A stretch of DNA of 64,000 nucleotides from an uncultured beta proteobacterium (GTDB taxonomy: Bacteria; Pseudomonadota; Gammaproteobacteria; Burkholderiales; Burkholderiaceae_C). Position numbers and translations under genes: made by a program. How positions within the stretch are numbered: position 1 is the first letter of the stretch; the number at the start of each line of letters is the position of its first letter. The notes beneath the pieces are model-generated. The model was not told the origin of the DNA, searched no databases, and saw nothing but the letters and a program-made list of their open reading frames with translations. This document shows, piece after piece, positions 42,701-51,350 of this stretch. The stretch covers positions 1-64,000 of the forward strand of contig CAIQVX010000359.1 in NCBI GenBank assembly GCA_903875275.1, in the 5' to 3' direction.

Positions 42701-43053
42701 TGGGCAACGCCACGGCGATTGATGCCAAGGCAGGACTGGTGCGGGTGGCACTGGCGCAGCGTGACAGCACGCTGGCTCTGCAACTGGTCGAGGAACTGCT
42801 GGCGCAGTTGGCGACCGACAGTTCGCTGGAAGGCACTGAGGCGCCCTACCTCGTCCGACTGACCTGCCAGCAAGCGCTGGCGCAGGCCGGTGATGCGCGC
42901 GCCGATACCGTGCTGCGAAAGGCCTACGCTGATCTGCTGACCGAGTCCATTGCCATCTCCAACCCGGCTGTGCGTCACAGCTTTCTTGACAGGATTCCGG
43001 AGCACCGCGCCATCGTGGCCGCCTGGAACAAGCATCCGGTCACGCCTGCCTGA
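39703..43053 (+). CDS. Class III nucleotidyl cyclase, AAA ATPase and TPR fusion protein
   Basis: The 1116-residue protein has a class III cyclase domain (about residues 55-235) with VLFLDVVGSTTL and LKYAGDSLLAVFG (the two metal Asp and the purine-site Lys) and NVAARMEQ (the Asn/Arg transition-state pair). It therefore appears catalytically complete. A P-loop ATPase follows with Walker A DAGVGKSRLL near 285 and LQLDDLHWADDGSLDFL near 425, as in AAA_16/signal-transducing ATPases. The second half (about 680-1110) consists of TPR helices. Such proteins are large soluble signal integrators and may make cAMP or cGMP in response to partner binding at the TPR region. It is a single gene with no evident operon partner except the preceding unknown gene. 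Confidence 0.88.
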   Translation: MSIEQQQLAAAIAALEAQRELLGSAVVETALGPLRERLEKLAHQADSETADADQTLRQVSVLFLDVVGSTTLSQQLDPEDFHTVMDDALASCTVIVENRGGRVLKYAGDSLLAVFGADEVREDDGERAVQAGLELLDEGRRQGQQVLERYLHPGFDVRVGIHTGPVLLGGGLDAGNNIRGFTVNVAARMEQTAPAGALRISHETYQQVRGVFDVVAQDAIHVKGVDAPMLTYLVLRRKPRAFHVNSHGVEGVETAMVGRDAEMEQLQAAFKRLYSQRKLSVMTVVADAGVGKSRLLFEFENWAEARPEVFYFFQGRASPLTQSQPYGLLRDIIAWRLGIADSDSMATAKAKLEQGLAPLFQAEDGAEMAQAHAHLLGHLVGMDFADSQHIQGIADDSRQLRNRGFHAAAQMFRHFAVQNKSPVLLQLDDLHWADDGSLDFLSYLAQVNRDVPTLILTLARPALFERRPDWHDQAGSQRLLLHPLDGTASRQLVNELLKKLPEIPSLLRELITGGAQGNPFYMEELVKMLVDEGAIVTSADPWSVNAERLLSTHVPQSLTGVLQARLDGIKSQERLALQQASVIGFVFWDQTLAALSAQAPATLAALVQHELVIAQHGAAPAGSVEGAREYAFSHQVLHQVTYDTLLKRTRRLHHGQAARWFASQTGSRAKDFLGATAEHFVKAGETTQGCEYFARAAEHAAARYAHDAATDYVSKALALTDQPQQRWRLLAVRERTLDLLGKRDEQLADLDAMEQLAQQTDDDRARCEIAWRRSTFAMRTGNYQVMEVAARQTMALADRLGDALMGLRGQHRLALALTYLGDDATGQTLATDGLATARALGKRQIEPLFLNALSVIADIQGDQMRSLEMDQQDLIINRELGNRRNEAIALGNLGNAWLRLGENTQARTHLQACLRLTRAVGDHSTEPNTLSSLSTLALREGEDAMALAHAQTAIDMATEVQSPVFQAIALCSLGNAELALGRHAQAEAAFQRGRDIAIALGNATAIDAKAGLVRVALAQRDSTLALQLVEELLAQLATDSSLEGTEAPYLVRLTCQQALAQAGDARADTVLRKAYADLLTESIAISNPAVRHSFLDRIPEHRAIVAAWNKHPVTPA

Positions 43054-43077
43054 GCCCCGCACGGGTGCTGCACTGCT

Positions 43078-43881
43078 TCAGAGAGTCCAGTCGTACTCGA
43101 TGCTCAGGGGCGCATGGTCGGAAAACTTCTCCGCTTTGTAGATTTCGGCCGAGCGCGCTCCCAGTGCCATGGCTTGCGTAGCCAGGTGATAGTCAAGCCG
43201 CCAGCCAACGTTCTTGGCGTAGGCCTGGCCACGGTTGCTCCACCAGGTGTAGGCCTCTTCGGTCGTGTCGGGATGCAAATGCCGATACACATCAACCAGA
43301 CCGGCGTCGGTCAGGAGTCGGGTCATCCAGGCCCGTTCTTCCGGTAGAAAGCCCGAGTTCTTGCGGTTGCCCTTCCAGTTCTTCAAATCAATTTCCTGGT
43401 GCGCAATATTGACGTCGCCACACAGAATGAAGTCGCGCTCCTCTTTGAGTCGGCCCAGGTGCGGATAGAACTCCTGCAGAAACCGGTACTTGGCCTGTTG
43501 CCGGTCCTCACCCGAGGAACCACTTGGAAAATAGCAACTGATGATGGACCTTCTGGCGCTGGCGCTGTCAAACCGCAACTCGACATAGCGCCCCTCGGCG
43601 TCAAACTCGGACGAGCCATAACCGACCAGTACATCGCTGGGCTCGTGGCGGGTGTAGACCGCCACCCCGGAGTAGCCCTTTTTTTCCGCGAAATGAAAAT
43701 AGCCTCGCAGGCCGACCAGTTTTTCAAAGCGGCCTGCGACATCAGCGGCTTGCGCCTTCACTTCCTGTACACAAATACAATCGGGCCTGGATTGGGCCAG
43801 CCAGGCTTCAAGTCCTTTGCTGCTGGCCGAGCGGATACCGTTGAGGTTGAGACTGGTCAATTTGAACAAGGAATTTCCCAT
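43078..43881 (-). CDS. xth: Exodeoxyribonuclease III
   Basis: The protein shows the endonuclease/exonuclease/phosphatase fold motifs: LTSLNLNGIRSA at the start, CVQEVKAQ with the metal Glu, CYFPSGSS, FILCGDVNIAHQEID, and a C-terminal WRLDYHLAT and FSDHAPLSIEYDW with the catalytic Asp-His. It removes nucleotides from 3' ends and cuts at abasic sites in base-excision repair. ATG 43881 gives 267 residues and its start codon overlaps that of pyrE on the other strand (shared CATG). A TTG at 43869 with GGGAA five bases upstream would give the more usual short N-terminus FKLTSLN and may be the real start. Confidence 0.93.
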   Translation of the reverse strand: MGNSLFKLTSLNLNGIRSASSKGLEAWLAQSRPDCICVQEVKAQAADVAGRFEKLVGLRGYFHFAEKKGYSGVAVYTRHEPSDVLVGYGSSEFDAEGRYVELRFDSASARRSIISCYFPSGSSGEDRQQAKYRFLQEFYPHLGRLKEERDFILCGDVNIAHQEIDLKNWKGNRKNSGFLPEERAWMTRLLTDAGLVDVYRHLHPDTTEEAYTWWSNRGQAYAKNVGWRLDYHLATQAMALGARSAEIYKAEKFSDHAPLSIEYDWTL

Positions 43882-44590
43882 GGCAGAGAGTGTCGCAACA
43901 AATCCCGGACCCGCCGCTGCGCAGGATGCGCTGGCCCAGGATTTCTTGCAGTTTGTGGTGGATTGCGGCGTGCTGCGTTTTGGAGAGTTTAAGACCAAGG
44001 CCGGCCGCATCAGCCCCTACTTCTTCAACGCGGGTCAATTCGACGATGGTGCCAAACTGGGACAGCTGGCACAGTTCTATGCACAGCGCCTGCTTCGGAG
44101 TGGCGTTGAATTCGACATGATCTTCGGCCCCGCCTACAAGGGCATTGCGCTGGCCGCAGCGCTGGCGGTGGAACTGGCCCGGCTCGGGGTGAATGTTCCT
44201 TTTGCCTACAACCGCAAAGAGGCCAAGGATCACGGTGAAGGTGGGACCCTGGTCGGCGCCAAATTGCGGGGACGGGTGCTGATCGTTGATGATGTCATGT
44301 CAGCCGGCACGGCCACACGGGAATCCATTGCCATCATCCGCGGCGCGGGCGCCACGGCGCATGCGGTCATCATCGCCCTGGACCGGCAGGAAAAAGCCAC
44401 AGAAGGTGGCGCCGATGTGCCTTACAGCGCGGTTCAGTACGTGCAGCGTCAACTCGGACTTCAGGTTTGCTCGATTGCCAGACTCGGGGATTTGATGCAG
44501 TATCTGGAACAGCACCGCGCCAACGGTCTGGCTATCGACCAGGAGCGCGTCCAGGCCTACCAGTTGCGTTACGGTGTCACAGAAAGTTAA
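43880..44590 (+). CDS. pyrE: Orotate phosphoribosyltransferase
   Basis: The 236-residue protein has the PyrE pattern GEFKTKAGRISPYFFNAG near its N-terminus, DMIFGPAYKGIALA, the flexible-loop FAYNRKEAKDHGEGG, and the PRPP-binding VLIVDDVMSAGTA. It converts orotate and PRPP to OMP in pyrimidine synthesis. AAGGAA lies six bases before ATG 43880. It is divergent from xth, the two start codons overlapping by two bases, so each promoter must lie inside the other gene. Confidence 0.96.
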   Translation: MAESVATNPGPAAAQDALAQDFLQFVVDCGVLRFGEFKTKAGRISPYFFNAGQFDDGAKLGQLAQFYAQRLLRSGVEFDMIFGPAYKGIALAAALAVELARLGVNVPFAYNRKEAKDHGEGGTLVGAKLRGRVLIVDDVMSAGTATRESIAIIRGAGATAHAVIIALDRQEKATEGGADVPYSAVQYVQRQLGLQVCSIARLGDLMQYLEQHRANGLAIDQERVQAYQLRYGVTES

Positions 44591-44592
44591 GC

Positions 44593-45291
44593 ATGTTTAA
44601 AGCTTGCACCACGCATCGCGGACAGCCGCACACTCTACCGGCTGCGGCCGTGCTGCTGGCCCTGCTGGCCACGGCGTCGGTCCAGGCACAACGCCCAGGC
44701 ACACCCGAGATCTACACCTGTGTGGACGCCAAAGGTCGAAACCTCACATCAGACCGACCGATTGCCGAGTGCCTCGATCGCGAGCAGAAGATGCTCAACC
44801 CCAGCGGCACCGTCAAGGCTCGGGTCGGACCGAGCCTGACCGCCCAGGAGCGAGCCGAGTTGGAGGCCAAAGAGAAGGCTCAGCTGGAGGAGAAGGCTCG
44901 TCTTGACGAGGAAAAGCGGCGTGATCGGGCCTTGCTGGTGCGCTACCCCAACAAGACGGTGCATGACCACGAGCGTACCGTCGCACTGTCCCAGATCGGT
45001 GTTGTGCGACAGGCAGCGCTGACCCGCACGGAGGAACTGCAACGCCAGCGGGCAGCGGTGATGGAGGAGATGGAGTTTTACAAGAAAGACCCGAACAAGG
45101 CCCCTCCCTCGGTACGGCGCCAGCTCGAAGAGGTCAACAACAGCCTGGCCGTGCAGGCGCGCTTTGTTGCCGAACAGGACGCCGAAATCAAACGCGTGAA
45201 CTTCCGTTTTGAGGAAGAACTGTTTCGCTTGAAGCAGTTGTGGGCCAAGCAGGTCGCAGTTCCAGCCGCGAGCGCCAGCAAGACCCGCTGA
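44593..45291 (+). CDS. DUF4124 domain-containing exported protein with coiled coil
   Basis: ATG 44593 lies two bases after the pyrE stop. The 232-residue product has a signal peptide ending ASVQAQ. A short DUF4124 segment (EIYTCVDAKGRNLTSDRPI, with a pair of Cys) follows, then a long charged coiled coil (about residues 85-220) rich in Glu, Lys and Arg. DUF4124 proteins are periplasmic and of unknown function. It is probably co-transcribed with pyrE. Its stop is followed directly by the gatB stop on the other strand. Confidence 0.85.
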   Translation: MFKACTTHRGQPHTLPAAAVLLALLATASVQAQRPGTPEIYTCVDAKGRNLTSDRPIAECLDREQKMLNPSGTVKARVGPSLTAQERAELEAKEKAQLEEKARLDEEKRRDRALLVRYPNKTVHDHERTVALSQIGVVRQAALTRTEELQRQRAAVMEEMEFYKKDPNKAPPSVRRQLEEVNNSLAVQARFVAEQDAEIKRVNFRFEEELFRLKQLWAKQVAVPAASASKTR

Positions 45292-45292
45292 C

Positions 45293-46747
45293 TCAGCCGA
45301 TCTTGCGGCGCAGCAGTTCGTTCACCTGCTGCGGGTTCGCCTTGCCCTGGCTGGCCTTCATGATCTGGCCGACCAGGGCGTTCAGCGCCTTGCCGTTACC
45401 GCCCCGGTATTGCTCAACATTTTTCGGGTTGGCCGCGAGAACGCTCTCGACAATCTGTTCCAGTGCGCCAGTGTCATTGAGCTGCTTGAGCCCCTTGGCC
45501 TCGATGAGCCGGTCGACATCGCCGTCCTCGCCGCTCCAGAGGGCATCGAACACCTGCCGGGCGGCATTGTTCGAAATGGTTCCATCCGCAATGCGCTTGA
45601 TCAACTGGGCCAGTTCAGGGGCGCCCACCGGCGCTTGCGTGATGTCGATCTCCTGTGCGTTCAGACGACGTGCAAGCTCACCCATGATCCAGTTTCCAGC
45701 CAGTTTCGGCTGCGCACAGGCTTGGGCCGTCGCCTCGAAATAGGCCGCCATGGCGCGACTTTGTGTCAGCGCGGTCGCGTCATAGTCAGACAGCCCGTAG
45801 TCGCTGGCGAAGCGTTGCGCCATCGCACGCGGCAACTCGGTCATGGTGGCACGCACACGCTGCACCCACTCATCGGCGATCACCAGCGGTGGCAGGTCCG
45901 GGTCCGGGAAATAGCGGTAGTCGGCGGCGTCTTCCTTGCTGCGCATGGCCCGGGTCTCACCGGTGTCGGGGTTGAAGAGCACAGTAGCCTGCTCGATCGC
46001 GTGACCGTCTTCAATTCTCTCGATCTGCCAGCGCACCTCAAAATCGATGGCCTGCTGCATGAACTTGAAACTGTTGAGGTTCTTGATCTCGCGCCGGGTG
46101 CCCAAAGGAGCACCGGGTTTGCGCACCGACACATTGGCGTCACAGCGAAAGCTGCCCTCCTGCATATTGCCGTCACAGATACCGATCCAGGTGACGATCT
46201 TGTGCAATTCCTTGGCGTAGGACACCGCTTCGGCACTGGAGCGCATGTCGGGCTCTGTCACGATCTCCAGCAAAGGCGTACCGGCCCGGTTCAGGTCGAT
46301 CCCGGTCTGGCCGATAAAGTCTTCATGCAGCGACTTGCCAGCGTCTTCTTCCAGATGCGCCCGCACCAGACGCACACTGCGCTTCTCGTCGCCCAGAAAG
46401 AACTCGACCTGACCACCCTGCACCACGGGGATTTCAAACTGGCTGATCTGGTAGCCCTTGGGCAGGTCCGGATAAAAGTAGTTCTTTCGCGCGAAGATGC
46501 TGCGCGGCGCGATGTGAGACCCGACGGCCAGACCAAACTCGATGGCACGCTCCACGGCCCCCTTGTTCATCACCGGCAAAGTACCCGGCAACGCCAGATC
46601 GACGGCGCAGGCCTGGGTGTTTGGCGCAGCACCAAAAGCGGTCGGGGCGCGGCTAAAGATTTTGGACTGGGTGGAAAGCTGCGCGTGGGTCTCGAAGCCG
46701 ATCACCACTTCATAACCGTGTACCAGCGCGGACTTGACTGTACTCAT
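45293..46747 (-). CDS. gatB: Asp/Glu-tRNA amidotransferase subunit B
   Basis: ATG 46747 gives 484 residues; the TTG two codons earlier overlaps the gatA stop. GatB signatures are present: [13 protein letters not shown], the LPGTLPVMN segment, [19 protein letters not shown]-type [21 protein letters not shown] and [11 protein letters not shown], with a YqeY-like helical tail. GatCAB converts misacylated Glu-tRNA(Gln) and/or Asp-tRNA(Asn) to the amidated form; GatB binds the tRNA and provides the kinase site. It follows gatC and gatA on the same strand. Confidence 0.96.
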   Translation of the reverse strand: MSTVKSALVHGYEVVIGFETHAQLSTQSKIFSRAPTAFGAAPNTQACAVDLALPGTLPVMNKGAVERAIEFGLAVGSHIAPRSIFARKNYFYPDLPKGYQISQFEIPVVQGGQVEFFLGDEKRSVRLVRAHLEEDAGKSLHEDFIGQTGIDLNRAGTPLLEIVTEPDMRSSAEAVSYAKELHKIVTWIGICDGNMQEGSFRCDANVSVRKPGAPLGTRREIKNLNSFKFMQQAIDFEVRWQIERIEDGHAIEQATVLFNPDTGETRAMRSKEDAADYRYFPDPDLPPLVIADEWVQRVRATMTELPRAMAQRFASDYGLSDYDATALTQSRAMAAYFEATAQACAQPKLAGNWIMGELARRLNAQEIDITQAPVGAPELAQLIKRIADGTISNNAARQVFDALWSGEDGDVDRLIEAKGLKQLNDTGALEQIVESVLAANPKNVEQYRGGNGKALNALVGQIMKASQGKANPQQVNELLRRKIG

Positions 46748-46749
46748 GT

Positions 46750-48225
46750 TCAAAACCCCTCCGGTTTGGCGAGGTGCCAGTCGGTTGCCTGCTGCAGGCG
46801 ATGCGCGGCATTGAGCAGCCTGGATTCCTGCAGATAGTTGCCTATGAGTTGCATCCCCACCGGCATGTTGGATGCACCCCTGCCCACCGGAACACTCATG
46901 CCGGGCAGGCCTGCCAGCGACGCTGGCAAGGTGAAAATGTCGGCCAGATAACTGGCCACCGGATCGTCGCTCTTGTCACCCAGTTTCCATGCGACCGTGG
47001 GCGCTACCGGGCCGGCGATCAGGTCACATTGCCTGAATGCCTGCTGGAAGTCGTCAGCAATCATGCGCCGGATTTTCTGTGCCTGCAGATAGTAGGCGTC
47101 GTAGTAGCCATGCGAGAGTACGTAGGTTCCTATCATGATGCGGCGCTTCACTTCGTCACCAAAACCCTGCGCGCGGGTCTTCTTGTACATCTCGATCAGG
47201 TCGCTGTAATGCTCGGCCCTATGGCCAAACTTGACGCCGTCAAAACGGCTCAGGTTGCTCGACGCCTCCGCTGGCGCAATGATGTAATACACCGGGATCG
47301 ACAGCTCGGTGCGTGGCAGCGTGATCGGCACCAGTTTGGCACCGAGAGTCTCGTACTCCTTCAGCGCGGCCTCGACAGCAGCGCGCACGTCGGCGGCGAG
47401 ACCGTCGCCAAAAAACTCGGCCGGCACGCCAATGCGCAAACCCGCCAGAGAATCGTCCAGGTTGCGGGCAAAATTTTCAGCCGGCACGTCCAGCGAGGTG
47501 GAGTCACGATCGAGGTCTGGCCCGCACATCGCCGACAGCAGCAAGGCGCAGTCTTCGGCCGAGCGCGCCAACGGTCCGGCCTGATCCAGGCTGGAAGCAA
47601 AGGCCACCATGCCGTAACGCGAGGCGCGACCGTAAGTCGGTTTGATGCCGGTGATACCGCAGAACGAAGCCGGCTGCCGGATCGACCCCCCGGTGTCGGT
47701 GCCTGTGGCTGCAGGCACCAGGCGCGCTGCCACCGCAGCCGCGCTGCCCCCCGACGAACCCCCTGGCACCCGACTCCGGTCCCACGGGTTTTTCACCGGA
47801 CCAAAGGCCGAGTTTTCATTGGCCGAGCCCATCGCGAATTCATCGCAATTGAGCTTGCCCAGGGTGACCGCGCCCTGTGCCGCCAGATTGGCCACCACCG
47901 TCGCGTCAAAAGGTGAGCGGTAGCCTGCCAGCATTTTGGAGCCGGCGGTGGCGACGAAATCGCGCGTCACAAAGATGTCCTTGTGCGCCACAGGCACGCC
48001 AAGCAGGGGCGCGCCGGTCTGGCCCGCGGCCAGCGCGACATCGGCTGCTCGCGCCTGCGCCAACGTGGCTTCCTCATTGAAATCAAGAAAAGCGCCGAGT
48101 TCGGCATGGGCATGCGCACGCGCCAGGAAATGCCGGGCCGTCTCCAGCGCCGAGACCTCGCGCTGGCGCAACTGGGCGGCCAGCTGCGCCACGCTCAAAT
48201 CGTGCAGGGCAGAAGGAGTTTTCAT
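46750..48225 (-). CDS. gatA: Asp/Glu-tRNA amidotransferase subunit A
   Basis: The 491-residue protein is an amidase-signature enzyme. Lys of VPVAHKDIF near residue 79, the Gly/Ser-rich [15 protein letters not shown] near 154, and [15 protein letters not shown] near 175 provide the Ser-cis-Ser-Lys triad. GatA releases ammonia from glutamine for the amidation by GatB. The start overlaps the gatC stop (ATGA), and gatB begins just after its stop. Confidence 0.97.
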   Translation of the reverse strand: MKTPSALHDLSVAQLAAQLRQREVSALETARHFLARAHAHAELGAFLDFNEEATLAQARAADVALAAGQTGAPLLGVPVAHKDIFVTRDFVATAGSKMLAGYRSPFDATVVANLAAQGAVTLGKLNCDEFAMGSANENSAFGPVKNPWDRSRVPGGSSGGSAAAVAARLVPAATGTDTGGSIRQPASFCGITGIKPTYGRASRYGMVAFASSLDQAGPLARSAEDCALLLSAMCGPDLDRDSTSLDVPAENFARNLDDSLAGLRIGVPAEFFGDGLAADVRAAVEAALKEYETLGAKLVPITLPRTELSIPVYYIIAPAEASSNLSRFDGVKFGHRAEHYSDLIEMYKKTRAQGFGDEVKRRIMIGTYVLSHGYYDAYYLQAQKIRRMIADDFQQAFRQCDLIAGPVAPTVAWKLGDKSDDPVASYLADIFTLPASLAGLPGMSVPVGRGASNMPVGMQLIGNYLQESRLLNAAHRLQQATDWHLAKPEGF

Positions 48226-48521
48226 TCGATCACCTTCGGAACCAGAAACAGGCCCCGCTCGACCGCCGGCGCATTGCGCTGGTTGGCCTCGCGCTGGTTG
48301 GGCTCGCTGGCCGCATCCTCACGCAGACGCAACACCACATCCTGCCAGCAAGCCACCGGATGCGCCAGCGGCTGCAGACCGGCGGTGTCAACCGCACGCA
48401 TTTTCTCGACCAGGTCGAAAAAACCATTGATTTGAGTGAGCATGCGCTCACTTTCGGATGAACTCAATTCCAATCGGGCGAGATTGGCAATGCGGTCGAT
48501 ATCAGCAGAAGTCAGGGACAT
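48222..48521 (-). CDS. gatC: Asp/Glu-tRNA amidotransferase subunit C
   Basis: ATG 48521 follows AAGGAATTTTT-type context poorly but gives the standard 99-residue GatC ([19 protein letters not shown], then [13 protein letters not shown] and PLAHP). GatC stabilises the GatA/GatB pair. It is the first gene of gatCAB and is divergent from mreB, an arrangement common in betaproteobacteria. Confidence 0.95.
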   Translation of the reverse strand: MSLTSADIDRIANLARLELSSSESERMLTQINGFFDLVEKMRAVDTAGLQPLAHPVACWQDVVLRLREDAASEPNQREANQRNAPAVERGLFLVPKVIE

Positions 48522-48600
48522 AAGGAATTTTTGATCGAAATCAGGGACCATACGCCGCGCGAGAGACTTCGACGGGCGATGTTTTCACAGGCGATGGGGT

Positions 48601-48628
48601 ATTATCTCGCCTTTGGCCCACTTGTCCG
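48601..48628 (-). promoter_or_regulatory. Candidate sigma-70 promoter of gatCAB
   Basis: On the minus strand CGGACA (48628-48623) and GATAAT (48606-48601) are separated by 16 bases, four and five matches to the -35 and -10 consensus. The start site would be about 70 bases before the gatC ATG. The remainder of the 202-base gap must hold the mreB promoter, for which no strong pair was found; GAGAGGAAT at 48710-48718 is the mreB ribosome site. Confidence 0.35.
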
Positions 48629-48678
48629 CCACAATGCGGTTTTGCGCTGAAAATGTACGCAATTCACACTGTCAATAG

Positions 48679-49767
<1,089 letters not shown>

Positions 49768-49782
49768 GAGCGGAGCGCAGCG

Positions 49783-50703
49783 ATGCCGCTTGGTACGCTG
49801 GACGGTACTCCGCCACCCTTCTTCAGGCAGGGTCCGTCCGCCCTGTCAAAACTGGCTTTCTTCAGTGCCCTGGCGCTGTTCCTCATGGTCGCCGACACCC
49901 GCTTCGAGATCGCGCGGCCGCTGCGCTTGGTGATTGCCAGCGTCCTTTACCCGGCGCAGTGGCTGACGCTACGCCCTGTGACCTGGGTTCAGGGTGGCTC
50001 CGAGTATTTTCAGTCCCTGAGATCGTTGCAGGCTCGGGAAGAAGCAGCACGGCACAAACTGTCGGCACAGTCGCACCGCGCAAACCAGGTGGAACAACTC
50101 GCACTGGAAAATTCACGCCTGCGCCAGTTGCTGGGTCTGCGCGACAAGGTCAGCACCTCCTGGCAAGCCGCGCAGGTGCTGTATGACGCAGCCGACCCCT
50201 ACACCCACAAGGTCATCATTGACCGTGGCGGGCTCGAAGGGGTGCTGGCCGGCTCGCCGGTTCTGGACGAAAACGGCGTGCTCGGACAGGTCACCCGCGT
50301 CTACCCCATGGTCAGCGAAGTCACACTCGTCACCGACCGTGATCAGGCGACACCGGTACTGAACACGCGCACCGGAGCGCGGGGCGTTGCATTCGGCGAC
50401 CCGGTGCTGCGCGCCAACGCGCTGGAGTTGCGCTACATGGCCGCCAACGCCGACGTGCAGGCCGGCGACCTGCTCACCACCAGCGGCGTTGACGGCGTCT
50501 ATCCGCCGGGTCTGCCGGTAGCCAGGGTGGAGAAGGTTGAGCGCCGCGTCGACTCTGCCTTCGCACGCATCAGTTGCCAGCCCACAGCCCTGGTGTCCGG
50601 GGTGGGGCACGTCATGGTGCTCAAGCCGATCACCACGCAGATGCCGCCGCGACCGCCGGTCGAGGCGGCCAGCGCGCCACCCAAGCGCGGGAGCCGACGA
50701 TGA
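49783..50703 (+). CDS. mreC: Rod-shape-determining protein MreC
   Basis: The 306-residue protein has a membrane helix near residues 25-42 (FFSALALFLMVADTRF). A coiled-coil segment (about 75-115) and the beta-rich MreC core follow (VIIDRGGLEGVLAGSPVLDENGVLGQV, GDLLTTSGVDGVYPPGLPV). The C-terminus is a Pro/Ala/Arg tail. MreC links MreB to PBP2 in the periplasm and activates it. It starts 15 bases after mreB and its stop overlaps mreD (ATGA). Confidence 0.95.
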   Translation: MPLGTLDGTPPPFFRQGPSALSKLAFFSALALFLMVADTRFEIARPLRLVIASVLYPAQWLTLRPVTWVQGGSEYFQSLRSLQAREEAARHKLSAQSHRANQVEQLALENSRLRQLLGLRDKVSTSWQAAQVLYDAADPYTHKVIIDRGGLEGVLAGSPVLDENGVLGQVTRVYPMVSEVTLVTDRDQATPVLNTRTGARGVAFGDPVLRANALELRYMAANADVQAGDLLTTSGVDGVYPPGLPVARVEKVERRVDSAFARISCQPTALVSGVGHVMVLKPITTQMPPRPPVEAASAPPKRGSRR

Positions 50704-51230
50704 TCATGCGCCCTGGCCATCAGTTGCTGCTGCCGGCCAATCCCTTCTTCATACTGGGCAGCCTGCTGGCGGCGCTGGGATTGAGCATGCTGCAAAACAT
50801 GGGCCTGTTCGGTCGCGCAGCCTGGACGCCGGATCTGCTTGAGTTGACGCTCGTGTTCTGGACCATTCATCAGCCCCAGCGTGTTGGCATTGGCATCGCT
50901 TTTATCTTTGGAATATTCGTCGACGTGCACCAGGGCGCGCTGCTGGGTCAGCACGCACTGGCCTACACGGTACTGAGTTTTCTCGCAATCGCAATTCATC
51001 GCCGGCTGCTCTGGTTCAAGGTGCCATCACAAGCCTTTCAGGTGTTCCCGCTTTTTGTCGCAGCGCATGTGATAGAACTGATCTGCCGCCTGTCAGCCGG
51101 CGGCGCCTTTCCGGGTTTCCTGATGCTGTTTGCGCCGGCACTGGAGTCTCTGCTGTGGCCTGTGATCAGCGTGCTTCTGCTGGCGCCGCAAAAACGCTCC
51201 CCCGACCCTGACGCGAACAGACCCCTGTAG
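50700..51230 (+). CDS. mreD: Rod-shape-determining protein MreD
   Basis: The 176-residue integral membrane protein has about five helices and the MreD segments RPGHQLLLPANPFFILGSL and GIAFIFGIFVDVHQGALLGQHALAY. It is a partner of MreC in the Rod complex. ATG 50700 overlaps the mreC stop as ATGA, and a repeat-containing 120-base gap follows before mrdA. Confidence 0.93.
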   Translation: MIMRPGHQLLLPANPFFILGSLLAALGLSMLQNMGLFGRAAWTPDLLELTLVFWTIHQPQRVGIGIAFIFGIFVDVHQGALLGQHALAYTVLSFLAIAIHRRLLWFKVPSQAFQVFPLFVAAHVIELICRLSAGGAFPGFLMLFAPALESLLWPVISVLLLAPQKRSPDPDANRPL

Positions 51231-51240
51231 CAATATGACC

Positions 51241-51300
51241 CCCACGCTTGCCGCTTCGCGTGCTACGCTGCCCCCCGAGGGGGCCGGCCCTCGGGCAGGT
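51241..51300 (+). repeat. GC-rich intergenic inverted repeat between mreD and mrdA
   Basis: The gap holds GCTTGCCGCTTCGCG followed by a strong hairpin: CCCGAGGG (51274-51281) pairs with CCCTCGGG (51288-51295) around a GGCCGG loop, flanked by CTGCC and GGCAG. The same kind of GC-rich hairpin unit recurs between genes in Comamonadaceae genomes as far as I recall. Only one full copy is seen in this window. It has no T-run, so it is not a standard terminator. Confidence 0.55.
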
Positions 51301-51350
51301 CTCGGAGAGACTGCACGACAGGCTTGGCGCGGCCCGGCGCGGCGGCTGCC

